From Ursidibacter maritimus (lineage in GTDB: Bacteria; Pseudomonadota; Gammaproteobacteria; Enterobacterales; Pasteurellaceae), in the NCBI RefSeq assembly GCF_009761395.1, contig NZ_LEKN01000013.1, positions 62,001 through 126,000 on the forward strand: a stretch of DNA of 64,000 nucleotides, in the 5' to 3' direction. Shown here in pieces: positions 8,814 through 17,645 of the stretch (within the stretch, counting starts at the first letter, position 1; every line of letters starts with the position of its first letter). The position numbers and the translations under genes were made by a program. Below the pieces are notes generated by a model, which was not told the origin of the DNA, ran no database searches, and worked only from the letters and a program-made list of their open reading frames with translations.

Positions 8814-9569
8814 TTACGATCTCAACCCAACACCACGATTGATTAGCGAATATGCCCAGCTGTATAACACAATGATGAAGAGCAAAAGTACGCCAAAGGT
8901 ATAGTAAATAGACACGTCACTAATGCCTAAAAAACCATAGCGGAAACCACTAATCATATAAACAATCGGGTTAAATTGTGAGACAGTTTGCCAAAATTCA
9001 GGTAGCAGCGTGATGGAATAAAACACTCCACCTAAATAGGTTAAAGGCGTTAAAACAAAGGTTGGAATGGTACCGATGTCATCAAAGTTATTCGCAAACA
9101 CCGCATTGATTAGCCCACCCAGTCCAAAAGCGATGGTGGTCATCAACATTGTTAAGATAATGACAAACCAAGAGTGTATTTCATAAGAAACAAAACAGAG
9201 TGCCACAGCTGTCACTAAAATGCCAACTAACACACCACGCACAATACTCCCTGCTACATATCCCCAAATAATCGTGTGAGTTGAAAGTGGCGATACGAGC
9301 AGTTCTTCGATATTTCGCACAAATTTACTTAAAAAAAATGATGATGCACTGTTGGTATAAGATGCGGTAATCGCCGACATCATGATTAACCCAGGTGCAA
9401 TAAATTGCATATAGCTTACACCATTCATATCACCAATGCGTTTACCAATCAATGTGCCAAAAATCAAAAAATAGAGTGTAGTGGTAATAATCGGTGGCAC
9501 TAATGTTTGTCGCCAAATGCGTAAAATACGCTTTGATTCTTTTGCAACTAAGGTATAAAAACCAATCAT
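8814..9569 (-). CDS. yadH: ABC-2 type permease (YadH family)
   Basis: A 251-residue inner-membrane permease with six hydrophobic segments. It carries the ABC-2 family pattern: IAPGLIMMSAITASYTNSA, then RNIEELLVSPLS and YLGGVFYSITLLP. It matches E. coli YadH in length and sequence character. It should form the membrane channel of an exporter with the ATPase encoded 10 bp upstream (9580-10476). Substrate is not known for this family, though such pairs export drugs, lipids or polysaccharides. It is the last gene of an apparent apt-dnaX-yadG-yadH run. Confidence 0.85.
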   Translation of the reverse strand: MIGFYTLVAKESKRILRIWRQTLVPPIITTTLYFLIFGTLIGKRIGDMNGVSYMQFIAPGLIMMSAITASYTNSASSFFLSKFVRNIEELLVSPLSTHTIIWGYVAGSIVRGVLVGILVTAVALCFVSYEIHSWFVIILTMLMTTIAFGLGGLINAVFANNFDDIGTIPTFVLTPLTYLGGVFYSITLLPEFWQTVSQFNPIVYMISGFRYGFLGISDVSIYYTFGVLLLFIIVLYSWAYSLINRGVGLRS

Positions 9570-9579
9570 ATTGTTTCCT

Positions 9580-10476
9580 TTACTTTAAACGCATAAACAG
9601 CTCTTCCAAGCGGTTAGATTTATTGCGTAAACTTAAAATTTCAATCTGTTGTTGGCTAAACTGTTGGAATAAGTTATTTAACCCTTGCTCTCGTTTAACT
9701 TCAACTTCTAGGGTGCTTTCATCAATCCATTTCACTGGGTAGCCTTCAATAACAAGCGGTCGTTTTTCTGCAACATCAAGCAAAAATGTTTCTGTTTCTA
9801 GCTTGGCTAATAGGGTTTTCATTGATGTATTTTCAATGAGCTGACCTTGCTGAATAATCCCGATATTGCGACATAATGTTTCCGCTTCTTCAAGATAATG
9901 GGTCGTCAGAATGATCGTTGTGCCTTGTTGGTTTAGCTCACGCAAAAAATCCCAAAGGCTACGGCGAAGTTCAATATCTACCCCTGCTGTAGGTTCATCA
10001 AGAATTAACAATTTTGGATTATGCATTAACGCACGAGCAATCATTACTCTGCGTTTCATTCCGCCTGAAAGCTCTCGGGTTAAGCTCTCACGTTTTTCCC
10101 ATAAATCCAATTTACCTAACCAATACTCTGCTCGTTTCAACGCCTCCGCTTTCGGAACGCCATAAAATCCGGCTTGATTAAGCAATACATCAATCACTTT
10201 TTCAAATTGGTTGAAATTAAATTCTTGTGGCACTAAGCCAATTTGCTGTTTTAGCTGAATTTTCTGTGTATCTAAATCATACCCAAAAACGTTGACTGTA
10301 CCGCTCGTTTTATTCACCAAAGAACTGATAATTCCAATAGTGGTGGATTTTCCTGCACCGTTATGTCCAAGTAGTGCATAAAAATCCCCTTGTTCAACAG
10401 TCAGATCAATACCTTTCACAGCTTGAACACCTGTTGCATACTGTTTCACTAAATTTTTTATCTCTAATGCCTTCAT
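9580..10476 (-). CDS. yadG: ABC transporter ATP-binding protein (YadG family)
   Basis: A 298-residue ABC ATPase. Walker A is GHNGAGKST (about residues 38-46), the Q-loop PQEFNF, the signature LSGGMKRR, and Walker B LLILDEPTAGVD followed by the H-loop TTHYLEEAE. The C-terminal 80 residues form the extension typical of drug and polysaccharide exporters. It powers the YadH permease encoded next. The ATG overlaps the dnaX stop (TAATG), so translation is probably coupled to dnaX, an arrangement that does not reflect shared function. An uptake signal core lies inside the gene near 9765. Confidence 0.87.
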   Translation of the reverse strand: MKALEIKNLVKQYATGVQAVKGIDLTVEQGDFYALLGHNGAGKSTTIGIISSLVNKTSGTVNVFGYDLDTQKIQLKQQIGLVPQEFNFNQFEKVIDVLLNQAGFYGVPKAEALKRAEYWLGKLDLWEKRESLTRELSGGMKRRVMIARALMHNPKLLILDEPTAGVDIELRRSLWDFLRELNQQGTTIILTTHYLEEAETLCRNIGIIQQGQLIENTSMKTLLAKLETETFLLDVAEKRPLVIEGYPVKWIDESTLEVEVKREQGLNNLFQQFSQQQIEILSLRNKSNRLEELFMRLK

Positions 10477-12569
10477 TATTCTGCTACTGCCCTAATTGTA
10501 GATTCATCAATGGTTGCCCCAAATGCGTTGCGTAAAAGTTGCAATTTACTGTCTGCTAATAACGCTTGTTTTGCATCATAGGTCATCTTTTCAAAAATGG
10601 TTCGGCGAAGTTCTAAAGGGGTTTGATGTTGCTCACTTTCACCGATACTGAGCTCATAAGTTAATCCTAATTGTTCAAATGCTTGTGTCAGGCGTTGGCG
10701 AGTATCATCAGTATTCAAATGTGCCATTGAGGGTTTTAGCACTAATTCCAATTGATTATGTTCTTTGTGAGCAACATAACTATTTAATGCAATTTGACGC
10801 GTTAATCCTGTTAAATTAAGGCGATTAACCAATTCACACCATTCATCTTGTTGACAAGAGAGTTCGATCATTTTACGCACTAACTCAGGAGTACGTTCTT
10901 GTAAAATCGCTTGTTTAATATCTGAAGGTTTAGCCTGTTCTTCTTGATGTTCTAGCTCAGGATTTAGCCACGTCCAACGATAATCTTCATCTGAAGTTAC
11001 ATTTTCCGTCCCTCCACCTACATTCGCATTTTTATTCGTTTCTATTTGTTTTTTTTCACTCATCGCCATTGCGATCTCTGAAAAACGCTCTTGCAAATTT
11101 GCTTTATTAATACTTGGTTTAGCGACTGTTTGTGTATGTAATGTTGGTGAAATTAAGGGCTCAGATTTTTTTTTTTGCTCATCACTGCTGGCATCTAATT
11201 GCTTTAGCGCATTAAGTGCCATTAGTGCAGATTGTGTACTAGTCGCCATTTCTGCCTGTGATGATTGAGATGAACTGCTTGTGGTCGTTGCAAATGTTGT
11301 CTCTGATCTTACCGCTTGTGCATCAGATGTTGGCGTTACTGGTGCATTTTGAGCCTTATCGGCTTTCGGTTCTGTCGTAACTTGCTGATTTTGCGACAAG
11401 CGTTGGCGTAACTGAGCGATGTTTTGTTGAGCATTGTTTTGCGAAGTCGTATTCGGTTGGTTGGTTTGAGCTGTTGAAAAAGCTAACTGCTCCACATTTT
11501 TCGGGTGGAAAGCCAAGGCTCTTAATATAGTCATTTCTACCCCTGAACGCTGTTCAGGTGCAAAAGGCAACTCTTTTTTGCCTGTTAGCATTAGCTGATA
11601 GAAAAACTGCACATCTTCTGGCGACAGTTGGCGTGCTAAGAAGTGTAATGGCGTTTCTTCGTTCGCAGGATGTGGCAATAGTTGTAACATTGCGATTTGA
11701 TGAAGTGTCTCTGCTACATCACTTAATAGTTGTTGCCAGTCGATCCCTTTCTCTGCCACTGTTTGTATAACATTCATTGCCTTTTCACCATCTGCCAAAG
11801 CTAACGCTTGAACCAGTTCAATCGGCTGATGATCGTCAATTAGCCCAAGCATTTGACTAACAATAGGCAAAGTAATGTTCACATTACTGACTGCGATCGC
11901 TTGGTCGGTCAAACTTAATGAATCTCGAATACTCCCTTGTGCTGCCTTTGCAAGTTTTTCAAGTGCAGGCAGTTCATACGGAATTTGCTCTTCTTGTAAG
12001 ATAAATTCTAAATGGTTGCGAATTTGACTTGGATCTAATGCTCGCAGATGAAATTGCATACAACGAGATAAAATAGTGATCGGTAATTTTTGTGGATCTG
12101 TCGTTGCTAATAAGAATTTAACATACTCCGGTGGCTCTTCTAAGGTTTTGAGTAACGCATTAAAGCTATGACGAGAAAGCATATGGACTTCGTCAATCAA
12201 ATAAACTTTAAAACGCCCAACCGTTGGTTTGTACTGTACGTTATCCAATACATCTCGGGTGTCTTCCACCTTAGTGCGAGATGCCGCATCAATCTCAATC
12301 AAATCAATAAAGCGCCCTTCTTCAATCGCTTTACAGTTAGCACATTGCCCACAAGGATCAGCCGTAATACCCGTTTCACAATTTAAGCCTTTCGCAAATA
12401 AGCGTGCAATAGAGGTTTTCCCCACACCACGCGTTCCCGAAAAGAGATAAGCGTGATGTAATCTATCTTCACGCAACCCATTTTCTAATGCGGATAAAAC
12501 GTGTTGTTGCCCCACAACTTGACTAAAACGTTGTGGGCGCCATTTGCGTGCTAAAACTTGATAGGACAT
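10476..12569 (-). CDS. dnaX: DNA polymerase III subunits tau/gamma
   Basis: A 697-residue clamp-loader subunit (E. coli tau is 643). Tau loads the sliding clamp and links the replicative polymerases to DnaB. Domain I has Walker A GTRGVGKTS (about 45-53), a zinc module with CETG...CGQCANC, and DEVHMLS near 126. Domain III ends near residue 370. The middle is a long low-complexity Q/S/T-rich linker, longer than in E. coli. The tau-specific C-terminus then binds helicase and alpha subunit. An A11 run at codons 465-468 sits at the E. coli gamma frameshift site, in the same KKSEP context. apt lies 24 bp upstream as in E. coli, but ybaB-recR do not follow; yadG does, overlapping by one base. Confidence 0.96.
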   Translation of the reverse strand: MSYQVLARKWRPQRFSQVVGQQHVLSALENGLREDRLHHAYLFSGTRGVGKTSIARLFAKGLNCETGITADPCGQCANCKAIEEGRFIDLIEIDAASRTKVEDTRDVLDNVQYKPTVGRFKVYLIDEVHMLSRHSFNALLKTLEEPPEYVKFLLATTDPQKLPITILSRCMQFHLRALDPSQIRNHLEFILQEEQIPYELPALEKLAKAAQGSIRDSLSLTDQAIAVSNVNITLPIVSQMLGLIDDHQPIELVQALALADGEKAMNVIQTVAEKGIDWQQLLSDVAETLHQIAMLQLLPHPANEETPLHFLARQLSPEDVQFFYQLMLTGKKELPFAPEQRSGVEMTILRALAFHPKNVEQLAFSTAQTNQPNTTSQNNAQQNIAQLRQRLSQNQQVTTEPKADKAQNAPVTPTSDAQAVRSETTFATTTSSSSQSSQAEMATSTQSALMALNALKQLDASSDEQKKKSEPLISPTLHTQTVAKPSINKANLQERFSEIAMAMSEKKQIETNKNANVGGGTENVTSDEDYRWTWLNPELEHQEEQAKPSDIKQAILQERTPELVRKMIELSCQQDEWCELVNRLNLTGLTRQIALNSYVAHKEHNQLELVLKPSMAHLNTDDTRQRLTQAFEQLGLTYELSIGESEQHQTPLELRRTIFEKMTYDAKQALLADSKLQLLRNAFGATIDESTIRAVAE
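11159..11177 (-). other. Slippery A11 tract (predicted gamma frameshift site)
   Basis: On the coding strand CAA is followed by three AAA codons, then TCT GAG CCC, giving eleven A in a row (11166-11176). A -1 shift reads ATC TGA and stops at once; a +1 shift reads AAT CTG AGC CCT TAA. Either yields a protein of about 469-472 residues containing domains I-III, the size expected of gamma. E. coli uses A AAA AAG at the equivalent spot. I see no strong downstream stem-loop, so transcriptional slippage on the A run is as likely as ribosomal shifting. Confidence 0.7.
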
Positions 12570-12593
12570 TATGCCAACCTTATTTTATGTTAA

Positions 12594-13136
12594 TTAGTGT
12601 CCTTCAAAACTCACTAATGTGAACGATTTGATGCCTTCTTTCGCTAAGCGTTCCGCTCCGCCTAATTCAGGTAACCAAATAACAAAAGCGGCATTTTCCA
12701 CGTTACCATTTAAACGGCGAATGAGTTTTACCGTTGCTTCTACTGTGCCGCCTGTCGCCAATAAATCATCAATAACTAAAACATTATCGCCAGCCTGGAT
12801 AGAATCCGTATGGATTTCCAACGTGTCTTCGCCATATTCTAAACTATAAGACTGTGCAATCGTTTCTCTTGGAAGTTTTTTAGGCTTACGCACTAATACA
12901 AAAGGCACGCCCAATGCTAATGCGACTGGAGCGCCAAAAATAAAACCGCGAGATTCTGTACCGACAATTTTCGTAATACCTTTATCTTTGTATTCTGCCA
13001 CAATCGCATCAATACAAGCTTGGAATGCTGCTGGTACTTCTAATAATGATGTAATATCACGAAAGATAATGCCTGCTTTTGGATAATCAGGAATAGATTT
13101 GATCGAAGATTTAATTAAATCGAGTTGTTGGTTCAT
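12594..13136 (-). CDS. apt: Adenine phosphoribosyltransferase
   Basis: A 180-residue purine salvage enzyme that makes AMP from adenine and PRPP in the cytoplasm. The PRPP-binding loop is [16 protein letters not shown], and [18 protein letters not shown] is the type I phosphoribosyltransferase core. Length is normal. It is the first gene of the apt-dnaX-yadG-yadH run, 24 bp before dnaX, as in E. coli. An uptake-sequence hairpin upstream separates it from the proC-MFS transcript. Confidence 0.95.
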   Translation of the reverse strand: MNQQLDLIKSSIKSIPDYPKAGIIFRDITSLLEVPAAFQACIDAIVAEYKDKGITKIVGTESRGFIFGAPVALALGVPFVLVRKPKKLPRETIAQSYSLEYGEDTLEIHTDSIQAGDNVLVIDDLLATGGTVEATVKLIRRLNGNVENAAFVIWLPELGGAERLAKEGIKSFTLVSFEGH

Positions 13137-13219
13137 TGCTTAACCTTTTCAATTTTGAATGGAAAAATAACCTGTCGAATGTAGCAAAAATCCTTAAAAT
13201 TACAAGGAAAAAATACAAT

Positions 13220-13262
13220 AAGCGGTGGGTTCTTGCAAAAAATTTGCAAAATCTCACCGCTT
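13220..13262. terminator. Inverted uptake-sequence hairpin after MFS gene
   Basis: AAGCGGTG at 13220-13227 faces CACCGCTT at 13255-13262, with TTGCAAAA-type extension sequence in the loop. It lies just past the MFS stop (13287) on the minus strand and before apt. On the minus strand T-rich sequence follows. It combines two DNA uptake signals with a likely terminator. Confidence 0.6.
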
Positions 13263-13286
13263 GTAAAATATTATGGATTATATAAA

Positions 13287-14438
13287 TCAAACTCTCGTTT
13301 CAAATTTCCTTGGCGAAATAAAAATTGCCGGGAAAGCAAAAATTGCCATCAACCAAAAACTGAAGGTAGGAGACGATTGATAGATAAGCCCCGCAATAAA
13401 GGTAAATAAGGCAAGAACCATACAGCTTGCCAAACTAAAATAGAGTGCTTGTAACTTAGCAATATGGCTTACTGTCTGCATTGAAATATACCTAATCATT
13501 GCATAGTGCCCCACTACATAAGAAACGGCGTGTAATGTTTGAGCCATTGCAACAATGATCACTTCATTAGTTGATGCCAGTGTAATCCAGCGAACGACTG
13601 CACCTAACGCCGAAAATAACATTAAATTGTAGGTTTTCCACGTTTTAAATAACTTGTGAGAAAAGAAAAAAATGATAATTTCCGCTACCACCGCAGAGCT
13701 CCACAATAAACTGACGCCTTGAGTGGAAATGCCATTACTCGACCAATAAATTGTGCTATATGCGTAATAAACAGCGTGAGAGCCTTGAATTAATGAAATT
13801 GCAATTAACATTCTCATTGTATTTGGTACTTTAAACAGTTGCCAATAGCTCAATTGATCATCTTTGCTTTCGGTACTTTCAACTACATTAAATACTTGTG
13901 TAGGATTGGCACTAATTCCGATACCCAGAAAAACCAACCAACCCGCTAAAATACCAATAATGGCACTTTCGCCTAATAAACCGATAAGATAGCCTGTACT
14001 GGTTAGCCCAATCACAAAGGCAATCGATCCGAATAGACGACTTTTCCCATAATCCAAACCGATTTGTTGTTGCCAACTAGATGCTATAGTATCTGCGATC
14101 GGCATCGATCCACCGTTAAAAATATGGAATAACGCAATAGCAGGTAGAAAGAGCCAGATTGAACCCACTACCCACGCCATTACGCCTAACATCACCACCG
14201 TTGCCCAAGTTAAAAAACGGTTAAGTGGAATCAACTTATTTGGGTTGCTTACCCTTGAGAAATACATCGCCCCAATAAAGCGAAATAAATATCCCAAAGA
14301 AATCAGCACACCGATCATTTCTGTGTCGTAGTTGTTATGTTGCAACCATACAGGTAAAAACGGCAGTAACACACCAAAAGCTGCGTAGTAGCCAAAAAAG
14401 TTGAAAGATGACCATTGAAAAGGAGTAAGTTTGATCAT
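13287..14438 (-). CDS. MFS transporter, HcaT/PPP-permease type
   Basis: A 383-residue major facilitator with about 12 hydrophobic segments, resembling E. coli HcaT (putative 3-phenylpropionate transporter) and the nucleoside-symporter-like MFS branch. Supporting stretches are YAAFGVLLPFLPVWLQ near the N-terminus, MPIADTIASSWQQQIGLDYGKSRLFGSIAFV at the loop 4-5 region, and the paired charged motif after helix 2. The substrate cannot be told from sequence. Its ATG overlaps the proC stop by four bases (ATGA), so the two genes are translationally coupled. A tie to proline synthesis is not expected. Confidence 0.8.
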   Translation of the reverse strand: MIKLTPFQWSSFNFFGYYAAFGVLLPFLPVWLQHNNYDTEMIGVLISLGYLFRFIGAMYFSRVSNPNKLIPLNRFLTWATVVMLGVMAWVVGSIWLFLPAIALFHIFNGGSMPIADTIASSWQQQIGLDYGKSRLFGSIAFVIGLTSTGYLIGLLGESAIIGILAGWLVFLGIGISANPTQVFNVVESTESKDDQLSYWQLFKVPNTMRMLIAISLIQGSHAVYYAYSTIYWSSNGISTQGVSLLWSSAVVAEIIIFFFSHKLFKTWKTYNLMLFSALGAVVRWITLASTNEVIIVAMAQTLHAVSYVVGHYAMIRYISMQTVSHIAKLQALYFSLASCMVLALFTFIAGLIYQSSPTFSFWLMAIFAFPAIFISPRKFETRV

Positions 14439-15253
14439 AAGGATTTTTCCATTTCTTCTGCTCGTTTAATCGCAGCATTCATTGCTTGATTAACCGTATC
14501 CGCCAACTGATGCTGTTCAAACACTGCGAGAGCTTGTGCAGTTGTCCCACCTTTTGAAGTCACATTTTCACGCAAAGTAGCTAAGGATAGATTCGGATTT
14601 GCCACCACCATTTTAGCCGCACCTACCGCCACTGATTGCACTAAGAAACGGGCATCATTTTCGCTAAAGCCCATTTGCACTGCAGATTGCTGCATCGCTT
14701 CCATAAATCGGAAGAAATAAGCAGGACTTGAGCCAGTGATTGCAATAATTTGGTTTAATTGTGCTTCGGTTTCTACCCAATAACACTGCCCGACTGCTGA
14801 AAGCAAGGTTTCAGCAAACTGACAAGCGGTAGGATCGACCGATTTTTTTGCAAATAAACCAGACAGCCCTTCCCCAATTAACGATGGCGTATTCGGCATT
14901 GAACGTACAATGTTGTTAGCTGAAGGCAGTAATTGTTCTAAACGCCCCACCGAAATCCCAGCTGCAACCGATAAGACCCATTTTGAGCTAAAATCAACAT
15001 CTGCAAACTCCGCACACACCTCTGCCATCATCTGTGGTTTTACCGCTAAAATTACCACATCTGCTTGTTCAACCGCTTGACGATTAGATAATTCCACATT
15101 AATTCCCATCGTTGCTAATTCTTGACGGCGAACTTGATTACTTTTATTACAAGCAATGATCTCTGAAGCAGGATAACCGCTTTTCACTAAGCCTGAAATA
15201 ATCGCAAATGCCATATTGCCTGCGCCGATAAAAGCAATTTTCTTATGTTGCAT
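14435..15253 (-). CDS. proC: Pyrroline-5-carboxylate reductase
   Basis: A 272-residue NAD(P)H-dependent enzyme, the last step of proline synthesis. The Rossmann dinucleotide site is at the start (FIGAGNMAFAIISGL). The middle has LAVKPQMM and VSVAAGIS-type stretches (WVLSVAAGISV) and MPNTPSLIGEG. The C-terminal dimerisation domain carries GSSPAYFFRFMEAMQ and the signature VTSKGGTTAQAL. Length is normal. It is divergent from rdgC, sharing a 75-bp intergenic region that holds a 28-bp palindrome, and it overlaps the MFS gene downstream. Confidence 0.95.
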   Translation of the reverse strand: MQHKKIAFIGAGNMAFAIISGLVKSGYPASEIIACNKSNQVRRQELATMGINVELSNRQAVEQADVVILAVKPQMMAEVCAEFADVDFSSKWVLSVAAGISVGRLEQLLPSANNIVRSMPNTPSLIGEGLSGLFAKKSVDPTACQFAETLLSAVGQCYWVETEAQLNQIIAITGSSPAYFFRFMEAMQQSAVQMGFSENDARFLVQSVAVGAAKMVVANPNLSLATLRENVTSKGGTTAQALAVFEQHQLADTVNQAMNAAIKRAEEMEKSL

Positions 15254-15266
15254 ATATTCTCCTTTT

Positions 15267-15294
15267 TTGTAAATTAGACGAGTTAGCGTAAAAT
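15267..15294 (+). promoter_or_regulatory. Promoter-like element of rdgC
   Basis: TTGTAA (15267-15272) and TAAAAT (15289-15294) are separated by 16 bases, pointing to rdgC. The -10 box overlaps the left arm of the palindrome at 15284-15311, so a protein bound there would block transcription. Confidence 0.45.
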
Positions 15295-15311
15295 AGCACT
15301 ATTCTACGCTA
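15284..15311. promoter_or_regulatory. 28-bp palindrome before rdgC
   Basis: TAGCGTA-A-AATAG, then CA, then CTATT-C-TACGCTA: two 13-base arms with one mismatch. It overlaps the likely -10 and start region of rdgC and ends 17 bp before its ATG. It could be an operator for a dimeric regulator of rdgC and/or proC, or a hairpin in the rdgC leader. No T run follows, so a terminator is unlikely. Confidence 0.5.
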
Positions 15312-15328
15312 TCAATAAGGATTCCTAA

Positions 15329-16237
15329 ATGTTTTGGTTCAAAAATGTGATGATTTACCGTTTAACTAGCCCCTTAACACTTACCAGTGGCGAGTTAGAA
15401 ACGCAGTTACAGCACACAAAATTTACGCCTTGCCAACAAAGTGATATGAGCAAATTTGGTTGGTCTAATCCACTTTCTAGCTGTGAATTACTCCATTTTT
15501 CTCTCGGGCAACAATTTCTATTGGTTTCCCATAAAGAGGAAAAATTACTTCCAGCACAAGTGATTAAAAAAGAAACAGAAAACCGAATTGAAAGTCTTGA
15601 ACATAAAGAGCAACGTAAATTAAAGAAAACCGAAAAACAAGCAATTAAAGATGATGTAGTGGCAATGTTACTGCCACGGGCATTTAGCAAACATCAGTTT
15701 ACAGCGATTTGGTTGGATCTAGAACGCCAACTTGTTTATGTCGATGCTGCATCCAGTAAACGAGCGGAAGATACCCTTGCATTATTGCGTAAAACTTTAG
15801 GCTCTCTACCTGTTGTACCTATTTCATTTGCACAACAGCCTAGCGATGCAATGACAAATTGGTTAGCTAAAGGGCATACACCACATTGGCTCACTTTATT
15901 AGAAGAAGCAGAATTAAAATCCTTTGATACCGATAGTGTGATCCGTTGTAAACACCAAGATTTAGAAAGTGATGAGATCAATGTTCACTTAGAAGCGGGT
16001 AAATTCGTCACAAAATTAGCATTAGATTGGGAAAATCACTTTTCTTTTGTATTAAATGATGATGCGACACTTTCTCGGATCAAATTTGCCGATGATATTC
16101 GTGAGAAAAATGATGATATTTTAAAAGAAGATGTTGCCCAGCGTTTTGATGCAGACTTTTTATTGATGAGTGAAGAACTGCGTTTATTCACCGAAAAACT
16201 GACCGAAGAATTAGGCGGCATCAAAGAGAGAATTTAA
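15329..16237 (+). CDS. rdgC: Recombination-associated protein RdgC
   Basis: A 302-residue nucleoid-associated DNA-binding protein. RdgC forms a ring around duplex DNA and limits RecA loading; in Neisseria it is linked to pilin variation. The N-terminus MFWFKNVMIYRLT and the stretches LLPRAFSKHQFTAIWLD and CKHQDLESDEINVHLEAGK are characteristic. Length matches the family (about 303). The gene is single, divergent from proC, and preceded by GGATT with a palindrome in its leader. Next is cca after 93 bp. Confidence 0.94.
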   Translation: MFWFKNVMIYRLTSPLTLTSGELETQLQHTKFTPCQQSDMSKFGWSNPLSSCELLHFSLGQQFLLVSHKEEKLLPAQVIKKETENRIESLEHKEQRKLKKTEKQAIKDDVVAMLLPRAFSKHQFTAIWLDLERQLVYVDAASSKRAEDTLALLRKTLGSLPVVPISFAQQPSDAMTNWLAKGHTPHWLTLLEEAELKSFDTDSVIRCKHQDLESDEINVHLEAGKFVTKLALDWENHFSFVLNDDATLSRIKFADDIREKNDDILKEDVAQRFDADFLLMSEELRLFTEKLTEELGGIKERI

Positions 16238-16330
16238 TCTAAGCGGATAACCACATCAATTTTTTATCAATTTGTAGTGTGGGTTTTAGCCCCTATTAAA
16301 ATCAATATACTCAATTAAAAATAGGAAAAA

Positions 16331-17569
16331 ATGGATATTTATTTAGTCGGTGGTGCAGTACGAGATCAGCTACTTGGCTTAACAGTGACAGATAGAGATT
16401 GGCTAGTGGTTGGTGCAAAACCTGCTCAATTATTGGCGGAAGGCTATCATCAAGTTGGGAATGATTTCCCAGTCTTTCTTCACCCCAAAACTAAAGAGGA
16501 GTATGCACTGGCTCGTACAGAACGAAAAAATGGACAGGGTTATAATGGCTTTCTATGTGATTTCTCGCCTGATATTACCTTAGCTGAAGATTTATTACGG
16601 CGAGATCTCACAATCAACGCAATTGCTCAAGACTTAAACGGTAATCTTCACGATTTCTACGGGGGAATAGACGATCTTGAACAACGAGTGTTACGCCACG
16701 TTTCCCCTGCGTTTAGTGAAGATCCATTGCGAGTATTGCGTGTCGCTCGTTTTGCTGCTCGTTTTCACCATTTAGGATTTAAAATCGCTCCAGAAACCCT
16801 TCAGCTAATGAAAGAAATTAGTCAAAGCGGTGAGTTAGACTACTTAACTAGCGAACGAGTTTGGCTAGAAACACAAAAAGCGTTTAATACGCCATCACCA
16901 CATATTTATTTTCAGACTCTACATCATATTGGTGCATTAGCAACGCTATTTCCTGAAGTAAATGCCCTATTCGGTGTGCCACAACCTGAAAAACATCACC
17001 CTGAAATTGATTCTGGTATTCACACACTCTTAGTGCTAGCACAGGCTAAAAAATTAGCTGATAAAGCCAACGATCCTGAAAGCGTACTTTTTGCGGCACT
17101 CTGCCACGATTTAGGCAAGGCTCTTACGCCAAAAGAGATACTTCCTCACCATTATGGACACGAATATAAAGGTATTGTTCCTACCGAAAAACTGGCAAGT
17201 CGTTTAAAAGTACCTACTCATACTAAAGAATTTGCCAAATTGGTCACAGAATTTCATACTCATAGCCATAAAATAATGGAACTCCGCCCCGAAACCGTAA
17301 TTAAGTTATTTAACAAATTAGATGTATGGCGTAAACCACAACGTTTTTTCGATTTTCTATTGGTGTGTGAAGCGGACAGTAAAGGACGCTTAGGATTTGA
17401 ACAGCGAGAATATCCACAAGCTGACTATGCAAAACAACTTTATTCCATCGCCAATCAGATTGATGTCCAAAAAGTTATCGCTGATGGTTTTGAAAAAGCG
17501 AATATAAAAACTGAGCTAGATAAACGCCGCCAATTTGCAATCAAACAATTTAAACAGACGCAGAAATAG
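16331..17569 (+). CDS. cca: CCA-adding enzyme (multifunctional tRNA nucleotidyltransferase)
   Basis: A 412-residue class II nucleotidyltransferase that adds or repairs the 3' CCA end of tRNA. The N-terminus has [10 protein letters not shown] (residues 7-16) and the catalytic DxD (Asp21, Asp23 in TDRDW). Next comes [12 protein letters not shown] and the flexible neck. The C-terminal half has an HD domain (ALCHDLGKA), as in the multifunctional gamma-proteobacterial form with phosphatase and 2',3'-cyclic phosphodiesterase activity. It converges on gyrA, with a shared terminator between them. Confidence 0.95.
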   Translation: MDIYLVGGAVRDQLLGLTVTDRDWLVVGAKPAQLLAEGYHQVGNDFPVFLHPKTKEEYALARTERKNGQGYNGFLCDFSPDITLAEDLLRRDLTINAIAQDLNGNLHDFYGGIDDLEQRVLRHVSPAFSEDPLRVLRVARFAARFHHLGFKIAPETLQLMKEISQSGELDYLTSERVWLETQKAFNTPSPHIYFQTLHHIGALATLFPEVNALFGVPQPEKHHPEIDSGIHTLLVLAQAKKLADKANDPESVLFAALCHDLGKALTPKEILPHHYGHEYKGIVPTEKLASRLKVPTHTKEFAKLVTEFHTHSHKIMELRPETVIKLFNKLDVWRKPQRFFDFLLVCEADSKGRLGFEQREYPQADYAKQLYSIANQIDVQKVIADGFEKANIKTELDKRRQFAIKQFKQTQK

Positions 17570-17587
17570 CCAAAAGACCGATATAAT

Positions 17588-17616
17588 AAAAGAGCAAGTC
17601 TAAAACTTGCTCTTTT
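17588..17616. terminator. Bidirectional terminator between cca and gyrA
   Basis: Perfect 11-bp stem AAAAGAGCAAG / CTTGCTCTTTT with a seven-base loop. The A and T ends give a T run in both directions. It lies between two convergent stops. Confidence 0.85.
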
Positions 17617-17645
17617 ATCTATTAAGATTTACTTAAGAGCGAATG

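Noticed and set aside
13220-13262. Inverted repeats as ends of an insertion sequence
   Set aside because: They are uptake signal cores with the known extension, repeated at many gene ends, and enclose no transposase.
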